A DNA stretch of 64,000 bases from Phoenix dactylifera (taxonomy: Eukaryota; Streptophyta; Magnoliopsida; Arecales; Arecaceae): NCBI RefSeq assembly GCF_009389715.1, contig NC_052394.1:24179399-24243398 (forward strand), read 5' to 3'. The notes beneath the pieces are model-generated. The model searched no databases and was not told where the DNA came from. It saw only the letters and a list, made by a program, of their open reading frames with translations. Shown one piece after another: positions 12,101 through 22,561 of this stretch. The stretch's first letter is position 1. Every line of letters starts with the position of its first letter. A program made the position numbers and the translations under genes.

Positions 12101-15100
12101 GTTCTTTATGGAGAAATGATTTCATAACTATTGCATCTATTTGCTAAAGGAAAAAACCAAGGAAAAAAGATGAACATGATAGGAAACTCTTTGGACTAAA
12201 GTCCACGGTACCGGAACCTGCACTTGTGCTGGTAGGCCGACAGTACGGTGTGGTATAGTTCTGTGCCGTACCATTCCAACATGAACCGACAAAAGGAAAC
12301 CGACAAGGCAGAAGGAGAGAGGAAAAGAGAGAGTGGGAGGGAGAGGAAAGGGAAGAAGGGAGGGAGAGGCCGAAGAGGGCGGCAGAGAGAGAGTGGTAGA
12401 GGAAGGGGGAGAGAGAGAAGGAAAGATAGAAAGAGAAAGAGGGGGGGAGGGAGGGAGAGGGGGAGATGGCAATGGAGATCGAGAGCTGTAGAGGAAGGGC
12501 TGGAGAGAGGGCTCCCGAAAACCTTCTCTCCGACCCTCCCCAAAGCCCTCTCTCTGGCCCTCCCTCCACCTCTCTCGCTCTCCACCGCTGTCTCCCTCCC
12601 TTCCTCCTCTTGTTATGGCACCGCGAAGGAGAGAGGGCTTCGAAAGCCCTTGCTCCGATCCTCCCTCCACCTCTCTCACTCTCAGCTGCTGTCTCCAACT
12701 CTCTTCCTCCCTCTCCTTCTCCCTCCCTCCCTCTTTCTTGCTTTTCCTCTCTTTCCTCCTCCCTCTTCTTCACCCTTGCCGGTTTCTCGATGTGAAGCCT
12801 GGAACTGTCTTGGTACAGCTCAGTATACTCCAAACCGGGCGGTTTAAGATGGTACCACTGACCTTACTTTGGACTTTGGTGATTGATAGGGTTTCTTAAT
12901 GTGAGTAATATATGAGAGAAAAAACAAGTCAATCTTGACAAGGGGAAGATCATCAAAGGCAAGGTTATCTTGTATTGCACAACTATGATTGAAAAGGATC
13001 TGCGAGTTGAAGCAATGAGATTTTGTTCCCTAATATAATGAGATTAGTGGACCATGCTAGTGTTTATGTGTATACTTGTTGGGTCACTGGCTTTTACTTG
13101 CTGTCTATGCATGTGAGAACCATGCACTATTGCATGCGATAATACATGAGCGTTAACTACTGTGAGAGGCAAGTTGATGCAATATTACAAGCTAAGGTGC
13201 ATAATAGTTTCAGGACTTACAAATAACGTGCATACAGCAGCAAATATTGGTTACAATTGATTGTGGTCTGAACTTAATATCAGATTTCTTACACGGTGTG
13301 ACTCACGAGAAATGTCTCGTGCAGATAAATGCAAGTGACGATCGTTCAACTTCAACGATTGAATCTAAAATTCTTGATGTGGTGCAGATGAACTCCATTA
13401 TGCCTGACTCCAAGCCAAAGTGTTTGGTGAGTTTACTTTGCAAAGCTTTGCATATTTTTCATCATAATATTATTAACTAGTTCTTCTACTTTGCAGGTAA
13501 TTGATGAAATTGATGGAGCACTTGGTGAAGGAAAGGGTGCAGTGGAGGTGATTCTAAAAATGGTATATATTCTTTTCTTTTGTTGGTAATTCTTTTATTA
13601 TTTGTGCAGTATTATGTAGCAATTAATATTTGTCTAGATTGCTCCGTATTCTTAAATTTTTAAATATGGCATAAAGAAAATAAATACTTTCTCTACATTG
13701 TTTCGTACATGTAATTCTTTGGTCTTCCTAATAAATAGTGGGTAGAGTAGCTGTGATTTTACTGTAGTAATTCTATGCCAGAATACCGGGTGAGAAAGAG
13801 TGTCCAAACACATTCATTGAGCATTGTACAGGTAAAATGAGTCCAACCAAGGAATGGCAGTAGACTCAGAAACAAGAAAAACTGGGTAGCTTATAAGCCA
13901 TTCAAACATCAACTAAAAATAAAGCAATGAAGAACCTGACAAGATGTATGAACTATTGCATAGTGTCGTGCGATCATTGTATCATCCATGCAGTTAACTG
14001 GAATACCATTTTTCCAATAAAAAGTCCATGTTATGGCACTATCTTGCTGCTGCGTGTCTCTTCAAATAGTAAACTTGTCTTGTTCTTGTAGTTGGCTGCT
14101 GAAAAGAAATCCAGTGCTGAAAAAGGAAATGCTACTCAGGAAGCTCAACCAGGAAAGGCTTCTTCAAAAAAAGGACGCAAAGCAGTAGCATTGTCTAGGC
14201 CTGTAAGAATGGCGATAGAGTGGATGTTTCGATTTTGTTTTGTTTACCATCCCAATATATCAACGCCCTAAATTTCGTGCAGGTAATTTGCATATGCAAT
14301 GACCTCTATGCTCCAGCTTTGAGGCCGTTGAGACAAGTGGCCAAGTGAGTCCTTGTATTTATATAAGTATTGATGCTAAATTTATGATTTGGTTCTTATT
14401 TTTGGTTGATCCAATTCCTTTAATAATTTTGTAAAACACCAATATTTCCATTTAGCTGCCACTGAAAAATCTATATCACCTGACAAGTATTTTATTTACT
14501 TTACAGGGTGCACACATTTGTTCAGCCAACAGTTAACCGTGTTGTGAACAGGTTGTCAGATTTGGAAAATCTTCTATCAATATCATGATTTTGATGATAT
14601 TTATATTCTTTCGTATCCCTCTAGCGTATTAGTTGACGGTGTCTCTTCCATTTTTCTTGTCTTTACTAGCATTCTCATCATCTATGAACATTGTTTATGG
14701 TAGGCTTAAATATATCTGCAAAAAAGAAGGATTCAGGACAAGTACAATAGCTCTTTCTGCACTGGCTGAATATACTGGTAAGTTTTTTTTTTTTTGTTAA
14801 ATTCCAACAATTGTGTTTCTCTTCTATGATCTACTTTTCTGGTTTTTCAACTAAAGTAGACTCATCAGCAACTTATCTAAAGGGTGTAATTGATGGATAG
14901 TTGTGATCTCAGCTGGCCCCTAATTATTATGCATGCATGAGATATAATGCATGCATGCGGCATGCATATGGGCATGAATTCATAATAGGTTATCATTTTT
15001 GGTTGACCTACTTTGTTTCTCTTTAAAACACTCTCTAGAGAGTGCTAAGGGGACATATTTATCAAAGAAGTGTCTTTATAGAGCTAAGCTACAGCCTTGT

Positions 15101-18100
15101 GCAAAATCTCCGAACATGAAGAAGATGGTTTGTATGAGAAAACTAGTATCTTACACTTGCAATTCGTGCAACTTATTCAAGAGGAAGGAGTCTTCAATTG
15201 ATGAGCATGCCCATTAGACAATAACATGTTCAACTTTAGCTACTCTTTTGGCCATCACATTCATAATTCTGGCCAATTCTTGATTCTGCAGGTCTTTCCT
15301 TGTGAGCTTGAGGGTTGTAAGTTTTCTTTAATGGGTGCCAAAAATGCATATTAATACCCTTATTGAAGTCATCTCTCTCTCCAACTCCCCCTCCTTCCCT
15401 CTCTGCCATCACACGTCCACACTTCCCTCACCCGGGTTCAAATTGAATAGCAAATAGAGGCTTTAGTTGCTTACTATGTACAAAGCCATATTTCCTAGCA
15501 AATAATTTAGCCATTTGATAGTAGGGCTGCAACTCGGGCAGGTTGGGTAGGGTTGAGGGCAAACCCTAACCCAAACCAACCTCCAAATCTCTTGACCCTA
15601 ACCCTATGCAACCTGGTATGGTGTTGGAATTTCTCTAACCCTACCCAACCCAATCCCATCTTAATCTTATTCTGGTTGGGTTTAGGCTAGCCGAGTTGGG
15701 GTAGGTTAGCTATGTTGAGTTTGGTTGTGCAATTATAATTGGATTAGGCGAGTTAAATTGGAATTTTAAGATAGGGGAAATGTTTTGAACATTTTTCTTG
15801 GGTTAAAATTTGTTGAGTTAAAAACTCAATCATTCATAAATTTTAGTAGTAAAATAACACATAATTTAAGAAGATTAAAGATATAGTTATATTAATATAT
15901 AAATAATATATATGAAACATAAATTTGAATATTTATTTATTTATAAATTGGGCTGGGTTAGTCAAGTTGGGTTGGATCAGATTCGGGTTGAGTTAGGGTT
16001 GGGTTGAAGGTCAACCCTACTTGAGGTTAGTTTGGATTCTTTGAGCCCATCCCCGATCCAGATCTATAAAACTTCAGTCCAACCATATTCAATGCGGAGG
16101 TTGGGCGGGTGGGTTCCGGTTGAACCTAAGTTGGACTCCTATTGGATAGGCCTAGCAAGTTGCTTCAAGGCTGTTAAGCATTTATTTGGTTATGAACTTT
16201 TGACTATAGTAAATGTTTGTTTCCTATTTTCCCTAAGAAATGTACTTTAGATTAAATGCATATATCTTTTGCAGAATGTGACATCCGTTCATGCTTAAAC
16301 ACACTTCAATTTCTGAATAAGAAGAAAGAAGCCCTCAACTTTGTGAGTTAACAGCAAGGATCTTTTTTTTTTCTTTAAGATATCTCTGGGATCCATAGAT
16401 GGTTGATTTTAATGAGCTTTATATTATAACATAGTTGGAGGTTGGTTCCCAAGTAATAGGTCAGAAGGACATGTCAAGAAGCGTTTTTGATGTGTGGAAG
16501 GAGGTATGCACATGTCAATAACCAGTGATGTTTATCTAAGTTGTTTATTATGTACCATAATCATATATGTTTGATCTTTGTTCTTTTTTAAGATAATTTC
16601 CTTGAATATAGATTTTGCAGAAGAGAAAATTGAAGCATGAAAGGAAGTCCACGAGTGGCTGTAGTGGACATGGGGATTTTGACTATCTGTACTCTCTCAT
16701 ATCTAACCGGTAGGATACTGGTTATTCTACTAAAATGTGTACTTTCTTCTCATAGTCTAATGTATATAGTTGCTTTTCTTAATTTTTCACTATCCAAGCT
16801 GACTCAACAGTGGTGAATACGAACTGACTATGGATGGTATTTATGAAAACTTTTTGCATCTCTCTTATCATGATCCACTGATGCAAAAGACCGTAAGTTT
16901 CTCTGTCCTCGTCATTTCTGTGTGATCTTAGACTTTGCATTCGCATGGTTAATACTTTACTCAGCAATTTACCATCACTTGCAACTTGAAGGTTCAATGT
17001 CTTGACGTACTTGGTGTTTCTGATTCATTCCTTCAGTATGTCATGCGGACACAGAAGATGTCACTCCATGGTAAGATCACAATCTGATATATACATATAC
17101 ATTTATATATACATACATGCATGCATGCATTTCCACCAACTTTTGTACAAGAAGCGAAACAAGTTGTATGTGTGTATGTATGCACATATGTACATGCATG
17201 CATGCATGTATGTATGTATATACACACATATATGTGTGTATATACATATATATGTCGTGTTGTATATTTCCACCAACTTGGGTCATGTGTGTGTGTATAC
17301 ACGCATATATGCATATGTATGTATGTATGTATGTATATATGCACATACATATGTGTGTGTACACATGCGCGCGCGAACGACACAACAGACGTCTCTCCAT
17401 GGCAAGATCACGGTATTTATATATATAGTCATTTGATTGACATGCTTTTAACTATATCCTCCAGTCCATCAACCTCCTGTTGCAATTACTATGAGCCGCC
17501 TGATAGCTCAAGTCGAGAAACCAAAAATTGAATGGCCAAAGACCTTTCAGAGGTACTTTATCTAAACTAATCTTGTAATTTTTGGTCATATTTTATTAAA
17601 TTAATTGATAAAAAATACTGCAGATATCGAGCGATGCTTATGGAAAAAAAAGACTTACTGAAGACTTGGCAAAACAAAATTGTGCCATCTATTTCAAGGC
17701 ATCTATCAATCAAGTCTTTCGTACAAGACGTTGTTTCTCCATTCTTACATATTTTAGCGCCACCAACTTTGAGGCCGGTAATTTTCGGATTCACATTTTA
17801 ACATTTATTTCCACCTCGGTTGACATTGGGATGTTTCATTTATTGATAGGCAGTATTTAAGGTGCTGCCGAGACATAATGAAAAGGAAAGATAAATGTGG
17901 TACAAGTTTAGACAGCTTTTATTAGCCTATTAACTTTGTTACAGTTGTTTGGCTTGAATTCTTTTCCTTCCACTATTCAAAGAGCTCCTGTTTTTGAAGT
18001 CTTAATATATTTTAAATACATGCAGTATCACCCATTTGCTTCTTTATTTTATAGGTGTTGTACTATATGCAAGAGATTCAGTCTACTAGGAGAGCTCTTC

Positions 18101-21100
18101 TTTGTTAATATAGTGTTCTGGTTGAACTTGTATTGGTATAATAGTTATGATTTGGTAATGAGAACTATCAACTAACTCTGAATCATTCAAGCTTGTTTAA
18201 GTCCGCGTCTTATAACAACCTCAACTAACAAGTGCTCATAATAAGGGAGAACCTAGTAACCAGTTACTAAAATCAGATAATTGTTGGTGGGAACTAGATG
18301 AAAATTGTTGGGCCTAAGGTTTCCATAATCAAGCACTTTCAGTTGGTTAGGTGAAATCAAGCTGTTGAGTTCAACAACTATATCAAAATCCTAGTATGAT
18401 GTCATAAAAAAAGCAGTCTATCCAACATACTCATGTATCTTAGATGCACACAGTTTTAAACACAGCATCAAAATTTCAACCAATGCAAGTCTCCTGTTAG
18501 AACTGGTGTTTTAAGCAAGCTTGCTGTTGGTTTTTTCTTAGCATCTCATCACTTTTACGTGCATACATGTCAAGTTCTGTATATTTTTGTAATAAGAAAA
18601 TGAAGAAAGTTGCAAAAGTTGACACATATTTGCACCAAGAGAAAGAATGTAGGAGCTTTATACAATGTGTATAAGTTTACTTGTTTACATTGTTTGCTTT
18701 GTGAATATAATTTTGGTTTTTAAATGATAAGGTCCTTATTCTGGTATGCATATTTTCACTTTCAGACATTGAGTCAGATTAATCCGGGTCTTAGGAACTT
18801 GGAATGTTCGAAATATTTTCTTTTGTTTCATTCAAATTCATGAAAAATTTCACTTATCTTTTTTCAGGTGGCATTGCATTTACTGTCAGAAAAAGAAAAG
18901 GATGATCTGGCCCACCTAGTAGATACTATGGTTTCATATTCTATAACATATAAAAACTCAAAATCTGAGCCTTCACAAAAGGTTCATAAATATGGAGCAG
19001 TTCCTGATGCTTCAGTGCTTTGTTTCGATCCCCCCGTTGATGACTTTGTGAAATTTAAGGTTTTCTCTTTCTCCATTCATTAATGTGTATTACATAACTT
19101 CTTTTTTCAGGAATAGGGTGGTTAGTCACCACTACTCAAGTTTGAACCTAGGACCTATCAATTGGAGGTACCAACCAGCTGATCTAACAGCTGTTGGCAT
19201 CATATAACTAAAAGTTGGTTTTTCGATTGTCTTCTGGTAATAACAGGATTATCAATGGGAGCATTGTGGACTCTCTGCAGCTATGAAGCAGGTCTTGGTT
19301 CATGAGGTAAGCTGAAGCAACTTACTAATACAAGAACATAATCTTTTCTTTGTCCTACTCTGAGCAAGTTTTTTCCCGTATGGTGATGAATGCTGATATA
19401 ACAAGCCAAATGATAGACATAGCTTGGATGTCAAAACAAGAAACTTGTGTCAGTTTCTGTCTTGGAGACGGACCGATCTTAAAATATAATTTAACCCAGA
19501 CCTAGTAGTCATCGTTCGTTAGGATTTTTGTGACCTAGTTTTGTTTTCCCCCTTTAGCCTGGAAAGTGATCATTGCTGATTAATGTTGATCAACATACTG
19601 ATAGGTGATCTCATACCTGCAGAGATGATGTATCTGCTTTGTGATATATATTCCTGTCCTGAACAATTTTCCTTGATTGGCTGCCTTATTGTGCTACTAC
19701 ATATTTAATAAGATATAAAGTGCTGGTGAACTTATTTGAAGTAAATCACCACCTAGAGAGGTTTATGACCGGAACTTTCACTTTGCACCTGATAGATGCA
19801 GAATGACTTTGCAGGTTGAGAAGCAGAGAATTCTGCGAGACAGCACCGGAAGGTCCATGAATCTACCTGATGGAAGCAGCAGTGTGAAGCAAGTATCAGC
19901 TACCATAAATGCTGAAGTGATTCCAATGATGAATCTGAGTGGATCTTCATCTGTTGATGGCAGCAACAAGTTAAATGCAGCTTTGATTCAGAGGCAAGAG
20001 TTATCCAGGGATGCTTCAAAGACAAGTTCAGAAGTCAACAAAAAACTGCCAGCTTCTGGTGTGAATTTAAGAACTCCAGGAAATTCAAAGAAATCTTCTA
20101 GTCACTCTTCTAGTTTTTTTGATAGGTAATATTCTAGTTCAGGAACTTTTATCCAATATCAGTAGTATTTATTCCCCTCTAATGAAAATTGCATCAGTAA
20201 GAACTAAATGCATTTTATATTCAATGAGTAGCATGTTCATATTTTTTGTCCTAACAGGACAATGTCTATCTGACAATGTTATACAAGTCCCATTTAATCG
20301 TATTGACTTCTTTAGGATTTATGTAACACTAGATTGAGCGCATTTCATTTCTGGTAATTCGGACTCCAATGATACAGGTTTAGAAAAGGAAGCAACACAG
20401 ATTCCAAGGTTTCTGGAGATGCTTCGCAAAAGGCAGCAACTACTGAAAGAGATGCACGCCCGCTTCTTTTCAAGTACAATGAGGTACGTACACCATGATG
20501 GTGCAATTTATTTATAGGCTGGAATCACATTTTTTGGTAATCGCAGTGTGGTAAATGAAGCAAAAGAAAGAAAAAAAAAGGCGACTAAAGCTCTTATTGC
20601 ATTGTGTGTTTGCAAAGCTTGACTGCATTGATGTTATCTTTCAAAGGATGTTAATCACAAACCAAATTTAATGGGTTCTTGAATCTACCTCCTAAATACC
20701 TTCAGCCAAGATCGATTAGCTGTGCACTCGCCTTTAATGGTTGATGCCTTTGAATGGTTTGACCATGAAGTGGGGCGTGAAAAAGTTTCCATGTCCAATT
20801 TCAAGAAAATTTTTAGTCCCTTGTTTGGTAATATCAGTAAAGTATTGCCAGGGAGGGGTGCGGAATGTAGCATGACCTTTGAACTCTAAGACAATTTCAA
20901 GGCCCCTTTGCAGCAATATATAATTAATGTATTACCAGAGCAGGGTGTGGAATGCAGTACGACTTTTGCGCTTGTGTGGGCGCGCGTGGATATTGCAGGC
21001 AACTCTTTGAACTTTTACATCAACTACTACTGACCGAAGAGCAACTATTACTAACCTTCTTGATGAAAGCTAATCTGAATTGATGGTTTTTGTAACTTTT

Positions 21101-21179
21101 CTTCTATAAATGTGAAATGTTGCAGGGTTTCACAAATGCAGTGAAAAGACCCGTGAGAATCCGTGACCTGCTGATCTAG
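9182..21179 (+). CDS. CTF18: CTF18, RFC-like AAA+ clamp loader subunit, 24 exons
   Basis: CTF18 is the large subunit of the alternative RFC complex (with RFC2-5, DCC1 and CTF8) that handles PCNA during replication and supports sister-chromatid cohesion. Exons are 9182-9329, 9407-9784, 10006-10067, 10910-11047, 11159-11434, 11823-11909, 13325-13426, 13497-13562, 14092-14202, 14283-14344, 14507-14551, 14704-14777, 16275-16342, 16435-16503, 16612-16709, 16811-16892, 16992-17070, 17465-17552, 17624-17777, 18868-19059, 19247-19306, 19815-20125, 20378-20483 and 21126-21179. They sum to 2910 nt, or 969 aa. Residues 1-50 are acidic. [19 protein letters not shown] precedes the AAA+ core. Walker A (GPPGLGKTT) is near residue 340 and Walker B (VIDEID) near 398. 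The tail ends [20 protein letters not shown], the conserved segment that binds CTF8/DCC1. Intron 1 appears to be GC-AG and all the others GT-AG. At exon 15 a second acceptor lies 9 nt downstream (after 16620), but the upstream one fits family similarity better (KEILQKRK). Confidence 0.93.
10745..10804. repeat. 30-bp tandem duplication in CTF18 intron 3
   Basis: Two adjacent 30-bp copies beginning TGGTTCARGAATGGC differ at about one position. They lie about 100 bp before exon 4 and look like a recent replication-slippage event. Confidence 0.85.
12188..12880. repeat. Fold-back element with purine/pyrimidine arms in CTF18 intron 6
   Basis: A purine-rich arm (about 12300-12480, GA/GGA-rich) is followed by a pyrimidine-rich arm (about 12530-12775, CT/CCT-rich), so the strand can fold back on itself. 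The outer parts hold GGTACC-centred sequences in inverted orientation (about 12205 and 12850) next to imperfectly matching ACTAAAGTCC- and GGACTTT-like ends. This inverted order points to a MITE or fold-back element. Open frames on both strands inside it are low-complexity artefacts. Confidence 0.6.
15522..16020. repeat. MITE-like GGGTTGGGTT-rich repeat in CTF18 intron 12
   Basis: The segment opens with GTAGGGCTGCAAC and closes with GTCAACCCTAC, imperfect inverted ends. Inside, CCCTAACCCAA-type runs on one side face GGGTTGGGTT-type runs on the other, around an AT-rich centre. This is the build of a non-autonomous DNA transposon. The telomere-like look of the runs is only superficial because no regular heptamer array is present. 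Confidence 0.5.
17090..17428. repeat. TATG/CATA microsatellite with duplicated splice-donor segment in CTF18 intron 17
   Basis: The intron is almost entirely ATGT/TACA/CATG microsatellite. At 17390-17411 there is a near copy of the exon 17 / intron 17 junction found at 17060-17079. The real junction reads CTCCATG|GTAAGATCAC, and the copy has GC in place of GT. A second internal duplicate (TTTCCACCAACTT) lies near 17130 and 17268. Confidence 0.8.
20797..20968. repeat. Diverged tandem duplication in CTF18 intron 23
   Basis: Two diverged copies of a segment of roughly 90-100 bp can be followed through CAATTTCAAG, then GTATTRCCAG, then GTGYGGAATG. They lie in the last intron of CTF18 and do not overlap coding sequence. 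Confidence 0.5.
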
Positions 21180-22056
21180 TGATGTTTTGCCTTCAGGTGG
21201 TCTGGTTCATGTAAAAATGTAAGCTTTTACTTATCTTTTTATAAGTGTAATTTCCTTTCTGTTAATTAAATTCTTGATGCACAAATGGCACTAATTACGG
21301 GGCATGATGTTTCGTGCTCTCAGTTGATTCCATTGATATAATTTTAGTTCATTTAAGGAGTTTTCTCGGTACAAGTGCGGTTTAAGGAGTTCCAATGAGT
21401 GAAGCATGTTTGGTGCTCGTGTAAACACGTACCACTACAACTGAACCTTGAATCTGACTTTTTTGCTTCAAGGATTGCAATATTTTTTTTTGAGCAACTA
21501 TAAGGGTAATAATAGTTAATAACTATTTTTGGACGAGTAAGGTCAATAACAACTTAAAGCTTCAAAATTCCCCTAGCCAGAGAAACAAAAGAAACGAAGT
21601 TACAAATAATGTTTAGACGTGTGGGTTCCAGCGTTGATGGATCTTGCTGAACCACCATTTGATTGCACTATGGCTTACCCTTCGAACTTTTGCCATTTAA
21701 CTAAAAAGGCACCGAATTTTGAAGAACTATGTATGTAGTTTATTGGTCGTTAAAAGTGCTGGCTTTGAGAAGGAGTACATAGCGTAAACTTAAAACTAAC
21801 TGACCGTGACCTTTATCCGTAGAATTGCATGCCAGACCGAGAAAGAAAATTTCCAAATTTTCCAGAACCAAATTGATTCAGAGATTCATATTATGTTATA
21901 ATATTCAAAAAAAATACAGAACAAGACGTGGAGAACACACTCGAACATCAGCCAGAATATCTGTCTGTCTATCAGATGGGAGAAGAGAGTAGAGACGGAT
22001 GTAATCATGGGAGCAGGGAAGGGGGCGTCTCGCGTTTTCTTCAACGTAGCAATTAT
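21180..22056. other. Convergent 3' region between CTF18 and TSP9
   Basis: CTF18 (plus) and the TSP9-like gene (minus) converge here, so this stretch should carry both 3' UTRs. I see no other gene. Confidence 0.6.
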
Positions 22057-22341
22057 TTAGTTCTTGGCAAAGAGGCCTCCAAAGCCGCTGCCGGATTTCT
22101 TCTTGTTGTTGGGAATGGAGACGGTGCCGGTGGACTTGCCGCCACCGCCGTTCTTCCCCTCGACCTTCTGGAGGATAGGATCAGTCTCCAGGAGCTGGTC
22201 CTCCTTCTGCAGCCCACCAAGGATCCAGTCCATCAGCCCCTTCTCCTCCCCGCTTCCACCCGCGCTCTTCGCCGCCGTCGCCGCGAACACCCTCCCGCTC
22301 GCCGCTGCCGCTCCGAAACCCACGATGCCGAACGAAGCCAT
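22057..22341 (-). CDS. TSP9: TSP9-like thylakoid soluble phosphoprotein
   Basis: This is a single-exon gene for a 94-aa protein. Residues 1-25 are rich in Ala, Ser and Gly with few acids ([20 protein letters not shown]), as in a chloroplast transit peptide. The mature part contains [31 protein letters not shown] and a Gly/Lys-rich tail ending FGGLFAKN. This order matches plant TSP9, a small basic thylakoid protein phosphorylated in a light-dependent way and associated with light-harvesting antennae. The in-frame ORF extends upstream, but the MASFG start is preferred because it begins the transit peptide and follows a TATA box by about 60 bp. A GATAAG I-box lies further upstream. The family call rests on remembered similarity. 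Confidence 0.78.
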   Translation of the reverse strand: MASFGIVGFGAAAASGRVFAATAAKSAGGSGEEKGLMDWILGGLQKEDQLLETDPILQKVEGKNGGGGKSTGTVSIPNNKKKSGSGFGGLFAKN

Positions 22342-22397
22342 CTCTCCCTCTCCTTTCTCGATCCTTGCTCTCACTCTTTTTGGTTTTTTGGTCTTGG

Positions 22398-22561
22398 ATA
22401 TATAGCGTAGGGCCTCCACGCTCGCTAGTAATAAAAGCTGAACCGTTGGATGGAGGGATGCGTTGGTGTGCTGATCATCATCTGACGGCCCACAATCCAC
22501 CACTGCTTGGCCAGCAGGATGGGTAGCCTTGGGGCCACGAGTCAGCCACAAGCGTCTTATC
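22398..22561 (-). promoter_or_regulatory. TSP9 core promoter: TATA box and I-box
   Basis: On the minus strand a TATATAT motif lies at 22404-22398, about 57 bp upstream of the start codon. A GATAAG I-box lies at 22561-22556. I-boxes are common in light-regulated photosynthesis promoters. Activity here is inferred. Confidence 0.5.

Noticed and set aside
12137-12899. Several long open frames on both strands in CTF18 intron 6
   Set aside because: They are low-complexity Arg/Glu/Gly or Ser/Leu/Pro frames from the GA/CT arms of a fold-back repeat inside a well-supported intron.
15540-16020. Telomere-like CCCTAACCC / GGGTTAGGG words
   Set aside because: The spacing is irregular and mixed with GGGTTGGGTT words. 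It behaves like a dispersed MITE-type repeat, not an interstitial telomere array.
17002-17531. Overlapping Cys/Tyr/His/Met-rich frames
   Set aside because: Direct translation of the TATG/CATA microsatellite in CTF18 intron 17, with no independent coding signal.
19105-19200. Possible tRNA-derived SINE with a B-box-like GGTTCAAAC on the minus strand (CTF18 intron 20), with a similar block near 35250-35330
   Set aside because: No convincing A box, tail or target duplication could be set. It remains a possible dispersed repeat only.
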